64,000 nt of DNA from NCBI RefSeq assembly GCF_001428895.1, contig NZ_LMJA01000032.1, positions 123,419 to 187,418 on the forward strand, written 5' to 3'. This document shows positions 38,350 through 46,903 of the stretch, piece by piece; position 1 is the stretch's first letter, and the number at the start of each line of letters is the position of its first letter. The notes below the pieces were generated by a model. That model worked only from the letters and a program-made list of their open reading frames with translations, was not told the origin of the DNA and ran no database searches. The stretch comes from Mycobacterium sp. Root265. GTDB lineage: Bacteria; Actinomycetota; Actinomycetes; Mycobacteriales; Mycobacteriaceae. Position numbers and translations under genes: made by a program.

Positions 38350-39693
38350 ATGCGTGTGTATCGCGGTCACCTGATCCACATCGGCGGTGCGCCCGGACTC
38401 GATGGTGCGCGCGATCATCTGGTGAGTATCCCCGACGGTGCGCTGGCCGTCGATGACGCCGGGACGATCGGCTACAGCGGTGCGTTCCGGGGGCTGCCCG
38501 AGATGACCGCTGAGGTCGTCGACTGCCGTCCGGGCTTTCTGCTACCCGGTTTCATCGACACCCACATCCACTTCCCGCAGACCCACTGTGTGGACTCCTA
38601 CGGTGGCGGACAACTGCTGGACTGGTTGCAGCGCTGCGTTTTTCCGGCGGAAGCGATGCTGGCCGACGCCGGTTACGCCCGCGGCGTGGCCCGGGACTTC
38701 AGCAGCCGGCGCGTCGCCGTCGGAACCACCACGGCACTGGTGTTCGGGTCGGCCTTCCCGGAAGCCCAGGACGCCTTGTTCGAGGAATCGATCGCCGCGG
38801 GGCTGCGCACGATCTCCGGGCGCGGGATCCAGACGGTGGGCCCGCAGGCCGCCGAACCGCTGCTGACCGGCGACGATCAGGCAATCGAACTCACCCGCAA
38901 CGAGATCGAGCGGTGGCACCACCGCGCCGACGAGCTCACCCACGTCGCGGTGGTGCCCCGCTTCGCGCTGTCGGTCACCGAGCAGACACTGCACGCGCTG
39001 GGCGAACTCTACGAAGATGTCCGGACCGACGGTGTCTACTTCCACACTCATCTGTCGGAGAACATCGGCGAGATCGACGCGGTGCGAGCCGGTTACGGTG
39101 TGCAGCACTATCTGGACACCTACGACGGACGCAGCGCGGGCGGTGGGGTGTCGCTGCTGGGCCGGCGCAGTGTGTTCGCGCACGCGGTGCACTGCACGGA
39201 CCATGAACTGGGCCGATTGGCCGAGACCGGCAGCTCGATCGCGCACTGCCCGACCTCACAGCTGTTCCTCGGATCGGGCACCATGCCGTGGCGGCGCACC
39301 ACCGCCAGTGGGGTCACGGTGGCGTTGGGTACCGATGTGTCCGCCGGTGACGAATGGCTGATCCCCCGGGTGCTCAACGACTGCTTCAAGGTGCACATCA
39401 GCGAGCCTGGGGGACAGGCGCTCTCGATCCCGCCCGCCGACCTGCTGTTCACTGCGACCCTGGCCGGGGCGCGGGCACTGGATCTGGAGGATCGGGTAGG
39501 CAACCTGGACGCCGGTAAGGAAGCCGATTTCGTGGTGATCGATCCGCAACGACAGGCGCTGCTGCCCGAGCTGCTGGCGCGGATCGATCCCGAGGACGCC
39601 GACCGCCTGCTGTTCACCCTGCTGATGAGCATGCGTGAGGACGCCATCGACGGTGTCTACGTACGGGGCCGCCGGGTCACAGCGCCGGCGTGA
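38350..39693 (+). CDS. guaD: Guanine deaminase
   Basis: A 447-residue amidohydrolase. Zinc ligands lie in FIDTHIHFPQ (about residue 69), FHTHLSEN, FAHAVHCTDHE and GTDVSAGDEW, with the guanine-deaminase-specific GSGTMPWRR and VHISEPGGQALS nearby. It converts guanine to xanthine, feeding the xanthine dehydrogenase encoded in the opposite direction. The ATG at 38350 gives the usual N-terminus; GTG at 38335 is possible. The stop region overlaps the urate hydroxylase gene by 17 bases. Confidence 0.88.
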   Translation: MRVYRGHLIHIGGAPGLDGARDHLVSIPDGALAVDDAGTIGYSGAFRGLPEMTAEVVDCRPGFLLPGFIDTHIHFPQTHCVDSYGGGQLLDWLQRCVFPAEAMLADAGYARGVARDFSSRRVAVGTTTALVFGSAFPEAQDALFEESIAAGLRTISGRGIQTVGPQAAEPLLTGDDQAIELTRNEIERWHHRADELTHVAVVPRFALSVTEQTLHALGELYEDVRTDGVYFHTHLSENIGEIDAVRAGYGVQHYLDTYDGRSAGGGVSLLGRRSVFAHAVHCTDHELGRLAETGSSIAHCPTSQLFLGSGTMPWRRTTASGVTVALGTDVSAGDEWLIPRVLNDCFKVHISEPGGQALSIPPADLLFTATLAGARALDLEDRVGNLDAGKEADFVVIDPQRQALLPELLARIDPEDADRLLFTLLMSMREDAIDGVYVRGRRVTAPA

Positions 39694-40843
39694 GCGGCCC
39701 GCCGAGAATGTTGCCGACGATCCCACGGATGACGTTGGTGCCGTCCTCTTTTCGCAGCTCGTCGTACCACTGCGCGGTGACCTGCGGATCCTTGGCGTGG
39801 GTGACGTCACAGCGTTTGCGGGCCCGCAGCACCAGTTCGCCGGCCCGTTCGGTGCGGGCGGCCTGATACGCGGCCAGCGCGGCGTGCACATCGCCCGCGT
39901 GATCCTTGAACGCCCACTGCAGTTCGATCGCGTCCTCCATGGCCGAGCAGCCACCCTGCCCGATATCGGGTGTGGTGTTGTGCGCCGCATCGCCGAGCAC
40001 GGCGACCCGGCCCTTGACCCAGGTGTGGAAGGGATCCAGATCCAGGATCTCCACCCGGTTGGTGGTCTGCGGGTCCAGCTTGTCGATGAGGGTCTGCACC
40101 CCGGGAGCCCAGTCCGCGAACTGACCGCGCAACACCTCCCGGGCGGTCCCTCTCTCGTAGGGGGTCCCCTCGGGTTCGACGACGTCGAAGAAGAAGTAGA
40201 AGCGCCCGCCGGCGACCGGCATCACCGAGACACGTTTGCCCTCACCGACATACGTCGTCCATTCGGTGGCAGGCCCGATCCTGTCATCTGTGTCGACCAG
40301 CCCGTTGTAGTTGACGTAGCCCGCGTAACGGCGGGTCACCGGCCCGCCGAGCACATACTCGCGGGTGATCGAACTGGCGCCGTCGGCGCCGATGATCACG
40401 TCGGCGGTCACGGTGGTGCCGTCGGCGAAAGTTGCCGTCGCGGATTCGGGACCGTCGGTGACGCTGATCATCTTCATGCCGAAGTTGATGTCATCCAGGC
40501 CGTAGGCCTGCATCAGCATCGACTGCAGTTCGGCGCGCGCGATGGGGTACGGGCGCTGCCCCACCTCGTCGATCAGCGGCTGCATGGAGAACCGGCACAT
40601 GGTCTCGCCGGTGTGCGCGTCGACATAACTCATGGTCTCGACGATGCCGCCCAGCTGCGCCGTCTCCTCCTGCAGACCAAGGTAATTGAGGCATTTGACG
40701 CCGTTGGACCACACCGAGATGGCGGCGCCGACCGGCTTGTTCTCGGTGACCCGCTCGTAGACCGCGGTCTCGATGCCGATCTGGCGCAGGGCGATGGCGG
40801 CACTCATTCCGCCCATGCCCGCCCCGATGATCACGACCTTCAC
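39677..40843 (-). CDS. hpxO: FAD-dependent urate hydroxylase (HpxO type)
   Basis: A 388-residue flavoprotein monooxygenase with the dinucleotide motif VVIIGAGMGGMSAA, the DG motif IIGADGASS and the second FAD motif VAVLGDAAHNTTPDIGQGG. It aligns by eye with HpxO (YVNYNGLVD; EWTTYVGEGKRVSVMPV). HpxO oxidises urate to 5-hydroxyisourate with NADH, replacing cofactor-free uricase. The next genes upstream encode the enzymes for the next two steps, supporting the call. It is the last gene of the minus-strand permease-OHCU-HIUase-hpxO run. Confidence 0.88.
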   Translation of the reverse strand: MKVVIIGAGMGGMSAAIALRQIGIETAVYERVTENKPVGAAISVWSNGVKCLNYLGLQEETAQLGGIVETMSYVDAHTGETMCRFSMQPLIDEVGQRPYPIARAELQSMLMQAYGLDDINFGMKMISVTDGPESATATFADGTTVTADVIIGADGASSITREYVLGGPVTRRYAGYVNYNGLVDTDDRIGPATEWTTYVGEGKRVSVMPVAGGRFYFFFDVVEPEGTPYERGTAREVLRGQFADWAPGVQTLIDKLDPQTTNRVEILDLDPFHTWVKGRVAVLGDAAHNTTPDIGQGGCSAMEDAIELQWAFKDHAGDVHAALAAYQAARTERAGELVLRARKRCDVTHAKDPQVTAQWYDELRKEDGTNVIRGIVGNILGGPLTPAL

Positions 40844-40845
40844 GT

Positions 40846-41163
40846 TCAGCTCCCTCGGTAGGTGGAGTAGGAGTACGGGGACAGCAACAGTGGCACGTGG
40901 TAGTGACCCGTCAGATCGGTGATCTCGAAGGCGATCACGACCTCCGGGTAGAAACCGTTGATGCCCTCGGCGGCGAAGTAGGCGCCGGTGTCGAAATGCA
41001 GCCGGTACACGCCGGCGGCCAGATCCTCGCCGAGCCCGGCGATGCGGCCGTCGGCATCGGTGAGGCCGTCGGCGACCGTGGTGCCCGCGGCGGTGAGGGT
41101 GACCACGACACCGACGGCGGGCCTGCCGGTGGTGGCGTCGAGGACATGCGTGGAAAGGGTCAT
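40846..41163 (-). CDS. 5-hydroxyisourate hydrolase (transthyretin-like)
   Basis: A 105-residue protein with the family hallmarks: His in LSTHVLD, Arg in GVYRLHFDTG, HYHVPLLLSPYSYSTYRGS at the end, the YRGS tetrapeptide being diagnostic. It opens 5-hydroxyisourate to OHCU. The start at 41163 matches the family N-terminus; an ATG four codons earlier (41175) overlaps the previous stop (ATGA) and is also possible. It lies between the OHCU decarboxylase and urate hydroxylase genes. Confidence 0.93.
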   Translation of the reverse strand: MTLSTHVLDATTGRPAVGVVVTLTAAGTTVADGLTDADGRIAGLGEDLAAGVYRLHFDTGAYFAAEGINGFYPEVVIAFEITDLTGHYHVPLLLSPYSYSTYRGS

Positions 41164-41171
41164 GCTGCCTA

Positions 41172-41678
41172 TCATGTCGGTTCGCTCAGCAGGCGCTCCA
41201 GGCGCAGCCTGTTGATCTTGGCCAGTTCGTTGCGCATCACCCGGCGCTCGGTCTCCGGGTCGTTGTCGAGGCGGTCGGTCAGGATGGCCAGCAGTTCGTC
41301 GGCGGAACGTCCGCTGGCGCACACCAGGTAGACGTAGCCGAACCTGTCCTCGTACTCCCGGTTCTTCTCGGCCAGTGCGGCTTTCACCGCATCGCCGGCG
41401 TCGGCGACCCGGGCCTGCTCGCGGGCCGACGACGGACTGTGCGCCGCCGAGACCGACGCCCCGATACGGGGGTGGCCGTCCAGGGCGGCGTCGATCTCGG
41501 CATCGGGTAGCTCGGCGAGCACCCGGTCGGCCCGGTCGTAGAGCGCCTCGGCGTCCCGGAACGGTGAACCCGCCACCACCCGTCGCGCCCAGATCGTCGA
41601 GGAGCACACCTCGAACAGCAGGTGCATTCGTTGCCGGTCGGACAGCGCGTTGAAATCCTCCAGTCCGATCGCTTTCAC
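41172..41678 (-). CDS. OHCU decarboxylase, stand-alone
   Basis: A 168-residue all-helical enzyme that decarboxylates OHCU to S-allantoin. Expected catalytic elements are present: His69 in DGHPRIG and the Ser-x-x-Glu-Gln-like segment SSAREQ (Glu87, Gln88), followed by NREYEDRFGYVYLVCASG. The GTG start at 41678 overlaps the permease stop (GTGA). A second, altered copy of this domain is fused to that permease, so the locus encodes two versions. Confidence 0.9.
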   Translation of the reverse strand: MKAIGLEDFNALSDRQRMHLLFEVCSSTIWARRVVAGSPFRDAEALYDRADRVLAELPDAEIDAALDGHPRIGASVSAAHSPSSAREQARVADAGDAVKAALAEKNREYEDRFGYVYLVCASGRSADELLAILTDRLDNDPETERRVMRNELAKINRLRLERLLSEPT

Positions 41679-43576
41679 GAGAGTTCGTTGAGCCTGCCGA
41701 ACCGCGCCGCGGCAATGGGATTGGCGTCGGCGACCAGATCGGTGAAGCGGTAGTTTGCGATCTTGGCCACCTCGATCAGCGCGTAGGCCTTCTCGGTCGC
41801 CGCGGAGTTGTCGATCCGCGACCAACCGTTGCGCAGCACCCTATCGAAGCGTTCGGTCTCCCGTGCGCAGATGATCAGCGGGAAACCGAAGTGTTCGCGA
41901 TAGGCGGCGGCCAGCCCGACCACGTCCTGGTGGTCGTCCTCGTCGAGATTGCTCAGCGCCACATGGTCGACCGCCAGCACCTGACCGGTCTCGTCCTCGG
42001 CACCCAGATCGTGGAAGGCGTTGAGCAGTTCCTCCTGCTGCTCGGTGGTGCCGGTCAGCACTGCGTCCTGGAAGGCCTCCCGCAGCGCGGTGGTGTCGGT
42101 GAACGGCCGCTGCTCGTAGGCGCGTTCGGCGGCCCACGTGACGTCCTGCACGACGTGCCCGAAGACCTCGGCGAAACGATCCTTCGTCATCGTGTTGACC
42201 TCGTCGAGGGAGATCGAGCCGCCGCCGGCGACCCGGGGCCCCTTCTTGCCGATGTGGAAGAAGACGATGTTGAGCACGATCGCGGTGATGGCGCCGGTGC
42301 TGATACCGCTGCCGAACAGGATGTCCAGTCCCGCGGGCAGTGCCGAGGAGATGCCCGGGTATGACGTCCCCAGCAGGGCCAGCGCCAGGCTGGTGGTCAC
42401 GATGATGACGTTGCGGTGGTCGGTGAAGTCGACCTTGCCCAGCGTCTGGATACCGACGACGGCGACGGTGGCGAACAGCACCAGCGCCGCGCCTCCGAGC
42501 ACCGGGTTAGGGATGGACGCCACGATGGCGGCCACCTTGGGCAGGAAGCCCAGCACGATCATGATGACGCCGGCCGCGGCGACCACCCAGCGGCTCTTCA
42601 CCCCGGTGAGCCGCACCAGGCCGACGTTCTCGGAGAACGCGGTGTAGGGGAACGAGTTGAAGATGCCGCCGATGGTGGTGGCGACACCGTCGGCGCGCAG
42701 CACGTTGCCGATATCGGAGGGGCGGACCCGCTTGCCGACGATCTCGCCGGTGGCCAGGGTGCTGCCGGTCGACTCCACCGCGATGATCATCATCACGATG
42801 ATCATCGTGATGATCGCGACGACGTCGAACTTGGGCATGCCGAACACGAACGGCGGTGTGAAGCCGAACAGCGAGGCCGCGCCGACCCGGTCGAAGTTCA
42901 TGTCGCCCAATGCGAACGCCACCGCGCACCCCACGATCAGACCCAGCAGCACGGCGATCGTGGACATGAACCCGCGGAAGATCCGCTGGATCGCGACGAT
43001 CACGGCGATGGTGCCCAGCGCGTAGAGCACCCAGCGCAGGTTGGTGGGATCGGGTTCGTGGGTGGCCGGGTTGGTGACCGCGTCCAGCGCGCCGATGGGC
43101 ACCAGACACAGGCCGATGATGGTGATCAGCGTGCCGGTCACCACGGGCGGGAAGAATTTGAGCAGCCGGACGAAGACGGGTGCGATCAGGAAGGTGAAGA
43201 CACCGGCGACGATCACCGCGCCGTACACGTAGAGCAGGCTCGCCGTCCCGCCACCGTGCGCCAGCCCGATCGCGATGATGGGGGCGACGCCCGCGAACGT
43301 CACGCCCTGCAGCAGCGGTAGCCGCACCCCGACGTTCTTGAACCCGACCGCTTGGATGATCGAGGCGACACCGCAGGTGAACAGGTCGGCGGTGATGAGC
43401 ATGACGAGCTCTTCGCCGGACAGCCCCAGAGCGTTGGCGATCAGGATGGGCACCAGCACCGCGCCCGCGTAGAACGCGACGACGTGCTGGAAGCCGTATG
43501 CGGCCAGCTTCGGAAGGGGAAGCACCTCGTCAACGGGGTGCACGCGCTTGCGCTGGCTCTTGGTGGGTGCCGACAT
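41675..43576 (-). CDS. NCS2 uracil/xanthine permease fused to an OHCU-decarboxylase-like domain
   Basis: A 633-residue fusion. Residues 1-450 are an NCS2 purine permease with about 12-14 membrane segments (LQGVTFAGVAPIIAIG; signature ENVGLVRLTG). Residues 466-633 (bases 41678-42181) resemble OHCU decarboxylase (RPFTDTTALREAF; AAAYREHFGFPLIICARE; KIANYRFTDLV). The catalytic AHPDLG is AFHDLG (Phe521-His522) and the Ser-x-x-Glu-Gln motif is missing, so activity is doubtful. Coupling to purine uptake, scaffolding or sensing are possible roles. It heads the operon with the stand-alone decarboxylase. The ATG at 43576 fits the permease start. Confidence 0.9.
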   Translation of the reverse strand: MSAPTKSQRKRVHPVDEVLPLPKLAAYGFQHVVAFYAGAVLVPILIANALGLSGEELVMLITADLFTCGVASIIQAVGFKNVGVRLPLLQGVTFAGVAPIIAIGLAHGGGTASLLYVYGAVIVAGVFTFLIAPVFVRLLKFFPPVVTGTLITIIGLCLVPIGALDAVTNPATHEPDPTNLRWVLYALGTIAVIVAIQRIFRGFMSTIAVLLGLIVGCAVAFALGDMNFDRVGAASLFGFTPPFVFGMPKFDVVAIITMIIVMMIIAVESTGSTLATGEIVGKRVRPSDIGNVLRADGVATTIGGIFNSFPYTAFSENVGLVRLTGVKSRWVVAAAGVIMIVLGFLPKVAAIVASIPNPVLGGAALVLFATVAVVGIQTLGKVDFTDHRNVIIVTTSLALALLGTSYPGISSALPAGLDILFGSGISTGAITAIVLNIVFFHIGKKGPRVAGGGSISLDEVNTMTKDRFAEVFGHVVQDVTWAAERAYEQRPFTDTTALREAFQDAVLTGTTEQQEELLNAFHDLGAEDETGQVLAVDHVALSNLDEDDHQDVVGLAAAYREHFGFPLIICARETERFDRVLRNGWSRIDNSAATEKAYALIEVAKIANYRFTDLVADANPIAAARFGRLNELS

Positions 43577-43652
43577 GGGAACAGGATCGGGCAGCTTCGC
43601 TGTTTTCCGGTGTCCTGCGCGTTTCGGGGATGTTGCCGCTGGAGCCACCTGT

Positions 43653-43669
43653 CATCGATACGGTCGATG
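43653..43669. promoter_or_regulatory. Inverted repeat in the permease/cupin intergenic region
   Basis: CATCGA and TCGATG arms with a 5-base spacer lie in the 149-base gap between the divergent permease and cupin genes. GTCATCG recurs twice just downstream (about 43674 and 43682). It may be an operator for a purine-responsive regulator; none is encoded nearby. Confidence 0.35.
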
Positions 43670-43725
43670 GGAGTCATCGAAAGTCATCGTTGGACGTGAT
43701 CGTGCGGCGCTGGTGTCATGGACAC

Positions 43726-44151
43726 ATGAAGACTTCACTGACACGTTTCGCCGCCGTGGCCGCCCTCGCCGTCGTCACCGGCGCGGCCTGCGCCCTGGAA
43801 TCCGGGGTCGCCCGGGCCGACAACGAACCGACGGCGGGAGTCACCCGCACCGAGTTGCAGCGGTTGCCCGCGCCCGACCCGGCGTTCGAGATCGTGCAGA
43901 CCCGCACCGAGATCCCGGTGGGCGCCCGGTCCGGCCGGCACTCGCACCCGGGCCCGGAGGTGGGCTATATCGTGGCCGGCGACATCGAGTTCCGGTTCGA
44001 CGACCGCCCCACGCAGTACGTGCACACCGGGGATCCGTTCCTCATCCCGGCCGGCGTGATCCACGATGCCGTCAACGTGGGTCAGGTGCGCACACTGATG
44101 TTGTCCACCTACGTCATCCCGGTCGGTCAGCCGTTGGTCGATATGCACTGA
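43726..44151 (+). CDS. Secreted cupin-domain protein
   Basis: A 141-residue protein with a signal peptide (MKTSLTR, hydrophobic core, cleavage near GVARADNEP at about residue 32) and a single cupin barrel. Metal-binding motif 1 is SGRHSHPGPEVGYIVAG and motif 2 is FLIPAGVIHDAVN. It probably acts outside the membrane; secreted single-domain cupins are often of unknown function. An ATG at 43726 just precedes the signal peptide; longer in-frame starts lie in the permease promoter region. It is convergent with the alcohol dehydrogenase gene. Confidence 0.82.
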   Translation: MKTSLTRFAAVAALAVVTGAACALESGVARADNEPTAGVTRTELQRLPAPDPAFEIVQTRTEIPVGARSGRHSHPGPEVGYIVAGDIEFRFDDRPTQYVHTGDPFLIPAGVIHDAVNVGQVRTLMLSTYVIPVGQPLVDMH

Positions 44152-44156
44152 GCCCG

Positions 44157-45269
44157 TCAGTGGTCGTGCAGGATCACCCCGCGGATATTGCGTCCGTCGC
44201 GCATGTCCTGGTACCCCTCGTTGACCTCGGCGAGCTTGTACTCGTGGGTGACGGTCTCGTCGAGCAGCAGCTTGCCCTCCCGGTACAGCGACAGCAGCCG
44301 GGGGATGTCCGCGCGCGGGTTGGCCTCGCCGTAGAGGCTGCCCAGCAACCGCTTCTGGAACAGCGTGAACATCATCAGCCCGAGCGTGGGGGAGTTGTCG
44401 GCCATCGTGGACAGTGCGGTCATGACGACCGCGCCGCCCTTGCGGATGATGTTGGCGGCATCCTCGAGCATCGCGCCCTCCAGCAGCCCGACGGTGAGGA
44501 TGGCCGAATCCGCCATCACCCCGCGGGTCAGCTCGGCGACCAGAGCGGTTGCTTCGGGCAGTGAGGTGGCGAAGTGGGTGGCTCCGAATCGGAAAGCCAA
44601 GTCCCGCTTGGCTTCCACCGGCTCGACGACGATGATCTTCTCGGCGCCGGCCAGTCGGGCGCCCTGTACCGCGCCGCTGCCGATCCCGCCGAGCCCGATG
44701 ACGACGACGGTGTCTCCGGGTGCGACGTCGGCGGTGTTGACCGCCGAACCCCAGCCGGTGGTGACACCGCAGCCCAGCAGGCAGGCCCGTGACAGCGGAA
44801 TGTCGTCATCGATCTTGACGATGGACGCCTCGGGCACGGTGCCGTATTGGGAGAAGGTGCCGACCAGGGCCATCACTCCGATGTTCTGGTCCCGTGCGCG
44901 GCGCCGGTAGGTGCCGTCGAGCTGGGTGCCCGCCATGATCATCGCACCGAGGTCGCAGAGGTTCTGGTGGCCCGTCGAGCAGAACCGGCAACGTCCGCAG
45001 GCCGGCAGGAACGAGGCGACGACGTGATCGCCGGGTGCGAGCCCGACGACGCCGGCCCCGACCTCGCGCACGATCCCGGCACCCTCGTGGCCCCCGATCA
45101 GCGGCAGCGGGGCGGGCAGGTCACCGGTGCGGATGTGTTCGTCGGAGTGGCACAGTCCGGTGGCCTCCCAGGACACCAGCACCTCGCCGTCGCCGGGCGG
45201 ATCGAGATCGATCTCCTCCACGGTCCAGTCGCCGCCGTACTCCCACAGAATCGCCGCGTTGGTCTTCAT
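44157..45269 (-). CDS. Zinc alcohol dehydrogenase, NDMA-dependent type
   Basis: A 370-residue class III-like medium-chain dehydrogenase. It shows the catalytic zinc site (GLCHSDEHIRTG, GGHEGAGIV), the structural zinc Cys cluster (LPACGRCRFCSTGHQNLC) and the Rossmann motif VIGLGGIGSGAVQGARLAGA. Similar actinobacterial enzymes hold NAD tightly and need a redox partner (NDMA in vitro). It oxidises an alcohol, substrate unknown. Neighbours are unrelated in function, a cupin on one side and phospholipase D on the other. Confidence 0.87.
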   Translation of the reverse strand: MKTNAAILWEYGGDWTVEEIDLDPPGDGEVLVSWEATGLCHSDEHIRTGDLPAPLPLIGGHEGAGIVREVGAGVVGLAPGDHVVASFLPACGRCRFCSTGHQNLCDLGAMIMAGTQLDGTYRRRARDQNIGVMALVGTFSQYGTVPEASIVKIDDDIPLSRACLLGCGVTTGWGSAVNTADVAPGDTVVVIGLGGIGSGAVQGARLAGAEKIIVVEPVEAKRDLAFRFGATHFATSLPEATALVAELTRGVMADSAILTVGLLEGAMLEDAANIIRKGGAVVMTALSTMADNSPTLGLMMFTLFQKRLLGSLYGEANPRADIPRLLSLYREGKLLLDETVTHEYKLAEVNEGYQDMRDGRNIRGVILHDH

Positions 45270-45319
45270 CCGGCCGAGTGTAGGAACCGCACAGGTCTAC
45301 CGTGGCCGAATCGCCACGA

Positions 45320-46864
45320 TCACCAGCGGCCCCGGATGCGGTCGCGAAGGTTGCGCCCGTCGGGGTCGTAGATCATCCGGTAGGCGGGGCTCGCCCAGAG
45401 CCGGGTGAACCTGCTGGGTCGCTCCGGTTGATGGGGGCGCAGCCTGCCCGGTGGGCGCGGGCCGCTGCGCCCGGAGGCATGCCAGGCCTCCAGCGCGTCT
45501 GCGGCGGCGGTGATTTCGGCGATCGCGGTGCGCGGGTCGGCGAGTCCGCCGTCCTCGCTGCCGTCCTCGGCGCGATCGAGGTGTTCGCGCAGCAGGCGTA
45601 GCCGTAGGTCGCGCGCGAAGTCGCCGCGTGTGTCCAGGACCGCGCAGGACAACTCGCTGTCGTGGGTCCAGGACCGCCGGTTGAAGTTGTCGCTGCCGAC
45701 GCTGGCCCAGACGTCGTCCACCGTGCAGACCTTTGCGTGCACGTACACCGGTGTCCCGGCATGATTTTCGAGGTCGAACACGTGCACCCGGTCCGGGCTG
45801 ACCCGGCTGCACGCCTGGACGGCTTCATGGCGGCCGATCTGATTCGGCGGCAGCGCGAACCGTCCGTCGACATCGGGGTATCGGGGCACCACCGCCACCA
45901 GATGCAGTTCCGGGTTGTCTTGCAGGGCGCGCGCCAGCAGCTTCGCCACCCGCTTCGACCACAGGTATTGGTCCTCCAGGTAGATCAGTTGGCGGGCCCG
46001 GCCCAGCGCCTTGCTGTAACCCCTGGCGATGCTGCGTTCCCCCAGCGGCGCGAAGTCGTACTCGAAATGCGCGTCGGGATAGGTGCGCAACACCTGCACC
46101 GCGTGCGGTCCGCACGGGGGCGGGTCGGGCGGCTGCTCGGGTAGCTTGCCGGCTTGCAGGTCGGCGCCGCGCAGTTTGTCGCGCAGGTAGGCGATCGGCG
46201 ACAACATGTCCAGCTGCGCGGGATCGTTCCACCGTTCCCGGAACGAGGTGTCCAGCGCGCCGACGACAGGGCCCTGCAACCGCAATTGCACGTCGTGCCA
46301 GGGTGGGTGTTCGCCGTAGTGCTCCGCCATCTGCACGGCTTGGCGGTCGCCACGGTGGGAGGCGTCGTCGCGGCGGGAATGGCACAGGTCGATACCGCCG
46401 GCGAACGCGACATCGCGTTCCGGTGCGCCGGGGTGCCGGATCACCACCAGCTTCTGATGATGGGACCCACCGAAGCGGACGCGTTGGTCGAGCAGCACCT
46501 CGCCGCCCGCCTTCTCGACCGCGTCGCCGAGGTGCTGGTTCTCTTCCTCGCTGTAGGACAGCGCGTCCATGTGCGACCGCCACATGAGTCCCTTGACCAC
46601 CACGCCGCGCTCGGCGGCGCGGCAGAACAGCTCGCCGACCGTCGGGCCCTCGTCGCGCAGCAACTGGTCGGGGTCGCCCCGCCAATCGGTGAAGAACACG
46701 TAGTCACCGGCGCGCAGTGCCTCGACCTCCCTGACCAGGTGGTCGAAATAGGTTGACCCGTGGATCAGCGGTTCGGCCAGGTTGTCCGTGCACCAGTTGG
46801 GCAGCTGCGAATGCGGATTGCCGCGTTCGTGCTCCGTGAGGAACCATCGGGCAAGATCGGGCAT
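45320..46864 (-). CDS. Phospholipase D-family protein
   Basis: A 514-residue protein with two HKD motifs: HHQKLVVIRHPGAPERD near residues 144-160 and VHAKVCTVDDVWASVGSDNFNRRS near residues 365-388, each followed by the conserved Gly/Ser-rich part. These form the active site for phosphodiester hydrolysis or transphosphatidylation. No signal peptide is evident (start MPDLARWFLTE), which suggests a cytoplasmic or unusually exported enzyme. It is 39 bases downstream of the ipdC stop on the same strand and may be read through from that operon. Confidence 0.88.
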   Translation of the reverse strand: MPDLARWFLTEHERGNPHSQLPNWCTDNLAEPLIHGSTYFDHLVREVEALRAGDYVFFTDWRGDPDQLLRDEGPTVGELFCRAAERGVVVKGLMWRSHMDALSYSEEENQHLGDAVEKAGGEVLLDQRVRFGGSHHQKLVVIRHPGAPERDVAFAGGIDLCHSRRDDASHRGDRQAVQMAEHYGEHPPWHDVQLRLQGPVVGALDTSFRERWNDPAQLDMLSPIAYLRDKLRGADLQAGKLPEQPPDPPPCGPHAVQVLRTYPDAHFEYDFAPLGERSIARGYSKALGRARQLIYLEDQYLWSKRVAKLLARALQDNPELHLVAVVPRYPDVDGRFALPPNQIGRHEAVQACSRVSPDRVHVFDLENHAGTPVYVHAKVCTVDDVWASVGSDNFNRRSWTHDSELSCAVLDTRGDFARDLRLRLLREHLDRAEDGSEDGGLADPRTAIAEITAAADALEAWHASGRSGPRPPGRLRPHQPERPSRFTRLWASPAYRMIYDPDGRNLRDRIRGRW

Positions 46865-46903
46865 TGTCGGCGGGTACCCGATAAGCGGGCCTGCCGAACA
46901 ATG

